DNA of 6,621 nt from Flavobacteriaceae bacterium UBA6231 (GTDB lineage: Bacteria; Bacteroidota; Bacteroidia; Flavobacteriales; Flavobacteriaceae): assembly GCA_002441545.1 (NCBI GenBank), contig DJWL01000070.1, positions 1 through 6,621 on the forward strand, given 5' to 3'. The position numbers were made by a program, and so were the translations under genes. Shown piece after piece: positions 5,208 through 6,621 of this stretch. Under the pieces are notes generated by a model. It was not told where the DNA came from. It saw only the letters and a list, made by a program, of their open reading frames with translations, and did not search any database. The stretch's first letter is position 1, and every line of letters starts with the position of its first letter.

Positions 5208-6621
5208 ATGATGAACATTCACAATTTATCAATTTCATTCCAAGGAGACTATCTTTTTGAAGATATCACTTTTAAATTAGATAATGGAGATAGAGTAGGG
5301 CTAATTGGTAAAAATGGTGCTGGTAAATCAACCATGCTTAAAATTTTATCGAGAGAGATGGAACCAGATTCTGGTCAGATTGCTACAGATAAAGAATTAA
5401 AAATCGGATTTTTAAAACAAGATATAGACTTTGATCTTGGTAGAACCGTTTTAGAAGAAGCTTATGAAGCCTTTACCGAAATAAAACAATTAGAAGCAAA
5501 AGTTGATGACATTAATCAACAATTGGCAGAACGCACCGATTATGAAAGCGAAGCTTATCATCAATTAATGGTCGATGTGAATGAGTTTCATCATCAATAT
5601 GAAATTTTAGGAGGTTATAATTATCAAGGTGAAACAGAGAAAATTCTTCAAGGATTGGGGTTTCAACGCGCAGATTTTGATAAACTTACCGATACCTTTT
5701 CAGGTGGTTGGCGTATGCGTATTGAACTGGCAAAACTGTTATTACAAAATAATGATATTTTGCTGCTGGATGAGCCTACAAACCATTTAGATATTGAATC
5801 TATTATTTGGTTGGAGGGGTTTTTAAAGAATTATTCGGGAGCTGTTGTTATTGTATCACACGATAAAATGTTTTTAGATAATGTTACTAATAGAACTATT
5901 GAGATTTCATTAGGCAGAATTTACGATTACCCAAAACCATATTCAAAATATTTAATTCTTAGAGAAGAGTTAAGAGAGCAGCAATTGGCTTCACAAAAAA
6001 ATCAGCAAAAGCAAATTGAACAAACAGAAAAGCTTATTGAAAAATTTCGCGCAAAAGCTTCAAAAGCAACGATGGCTCAATCGCTTATAAAAAAACTTGA
6101 TCGTATTGATAGGATAGAAGTTGATGAAGATGATAATAGCGTTATGACTCTTAAATTTCCTGTGTCAATTACACCTGGAAGAGTTGTTGTTGAAGCGCAT
6201 AATATTTCAAAAAATTATGGAGATAATCAGGTTTTAAAACATATTGATATTGTTATTGAACGTGATAGTAAAACAGCATTTGTTGGTCAGAACGGACAAG
6301 GTAAATCGACCCTTGCTAAAATTATGGTTGGTGACATCAAGTTCGATGGGCATTTAAAATTAGGGCATAATGTTCAAATTGGTTATTTTGCTCAAAATCA
6401 AGCAGAATATTTAGATGGGAATAAAACGGTACTTGATACCATGATTGATGCAGCTAATGAAACTAATAGAAGTAAAGTAAGAGATATTTTAGGATCTTTT
6501 TTATTTCGAGGCGATGAAGCTGATAAATATGTGCGAGTCTTGTCTGGTGGCGAACGCAACCGTTTAGCTTTGGCTAAATTAATGCTTCAGCCTTTTAATG
6601 TTCTTATTATGGATGAGCCTA
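5208..6621 (+). CDS. ABC-F family ATPase, YheS-like ribosome-associated factor; 3' truncated by window
   Basis: The frame stays open from ATG 5208 to the window end, giving 471 complete codons of a protein usually of about 620-650. First ATPase domain: Walker A GKNGAGKST (34-42), signature SGGWRMR (from 165), Walker B LLLDEPTNHLD (Asp188, Glu189) and switch His218. A charged linker (about residues 245-325) with ASKATMAQSLIKKLDRI follows; ABC-F proteins use this region to contact the ribosome. Second domain: Walker A GQNGQGKST (360-368), signature LSGGERNR (445-452), then Walker B IMDEP at the cut. There are no membrane segments, so it is a soluble translation factor or ribosome-protection type protein, not a transporter. 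The SGGWRMR signature and linker resemble E. coli YheS more than EttA or Uup, but the subgroup is inferred from memory. ATG 5211 is an alternative start; 5208 gives the better family match (MxNIHNLS). It is divergent from the DUF983 gene. Confidence 0.94.
   Translation, partial: MMNIHNLSISFQGDYLFEDITFKLDNGDRVGLIGKNGAGKSTMLKILSREMEPDSGQIATDKELKIGFLKQDIDFDLGRTVLEEAYEAFTEIKQLEAKVDDINQQLAERTDYESEAYHQLMVDVNEFHHQYEILGGYNYQGETEKILQGLGFQRADFDKLTDTFSGGWRMRIELAKLLLQNNDILLLDEPTNHLDIESIIWLEGFLKNYSGAVVIVSHDKMFLDNVTNRTIEISLGRIYDYPKPYSKYLILREELREQQLASQKNQQKQIEQTEKLIEKFRAKASKATMAQSLIKKLDRIDRIEVDEDDNSVMTLKFPVSITPGRVVVEAHNISKNYGDNQVLKHIDIVIERDSKTAFVGQNGQGKSTLAKIMVGDIKFDGHLKLGHNVQIGYFAQNQAEYLDGNKTVLDTMIDAANETNRSKVRDILGSFLFRGDEADKYVRVLSGGERNRLALAKLMLQPFNVLIMDEP

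Noticed and set aside
5208..6621. ABC protein considered as an ABC transporter ATPase or an antibiotic-resistance ABC-F determinant
   Set aside because: Two ATPase domains on one chain with an ABC-F linker and no membrane partner exclude a transporter. The YheS-like signature and lack of mobile DNA nearby suggest a housekeeping factor; resistance cannot be claimed from the sequence.
1..6621. Search for a novel defence, mobile or CRISPR-like system
   Set aside because: No direct-repeat array, transposase, integrase, tRNA or unfamiliar gene cluster is present, and every long frame is assigned to a known family.

Overview
The window is AT-rich (by eye about one third G+C), with A-rich rather than Shine-Dalgarno leaders before its genes and promoter -7 boxes of the TAnnTTTG type. 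Together with its gene content this points to the Bacteroidota, most likely a marine-type member of the Flavobacteriaceae. Genus cannot be fixed from the sequence.

Positions 1-3598 hold the 3' end of gldK followed by complete gldL, gldM and gldN, all on the + strand. This is the core operon of the type IX secretion system (T9SS) and gliding motility machinery. GldL and GldM form the inner-membrane, proton-driven motor. GldM spans the periplasm to reach the GldK/GldN ring under the outer membrane. The residues known to matter in the motor (GldL Lys/His in helix 1 and Glu in helix 2; GldM Arg9 and Tyr17) are all present, so the system looks intact. A strong intrinsic terminator (3623-3656) closes the operon. 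No second gldN-like gene (gldO, as in Flavobacterium johnsoniae) follows.

Positions 3660-5207 hold two convergent housekeeping-type genes: an FAD-dependent oxidoreductase of the DAO family (+) and a small DUF983 membrane protein with two CxxC pairs (-). Their stop codons abut with no bases between them. The oxidoreductase has a consensus -7 box only 8 bases before its ATG, which predicts a leaderless or nearly leaderless mRNA.

Positions 5208-6621 hold the first 471 codons of an ABC-F ATPase of the YheS-like type, a ribosome-associated translation factor. It is cut by the window end inside the second Walker B motif. It diverges from the DUF983 gene across a short region that contains an 8-bp inverted repeat, each arm of which carries a -7-like box.

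I see no mobile element, CRISPR array, tRNA, rRNA or phage gene. I found no undescribed system. The points of interest are start-site corrections, promoter layout, two unexplained inverted repeats and some protein-level details.
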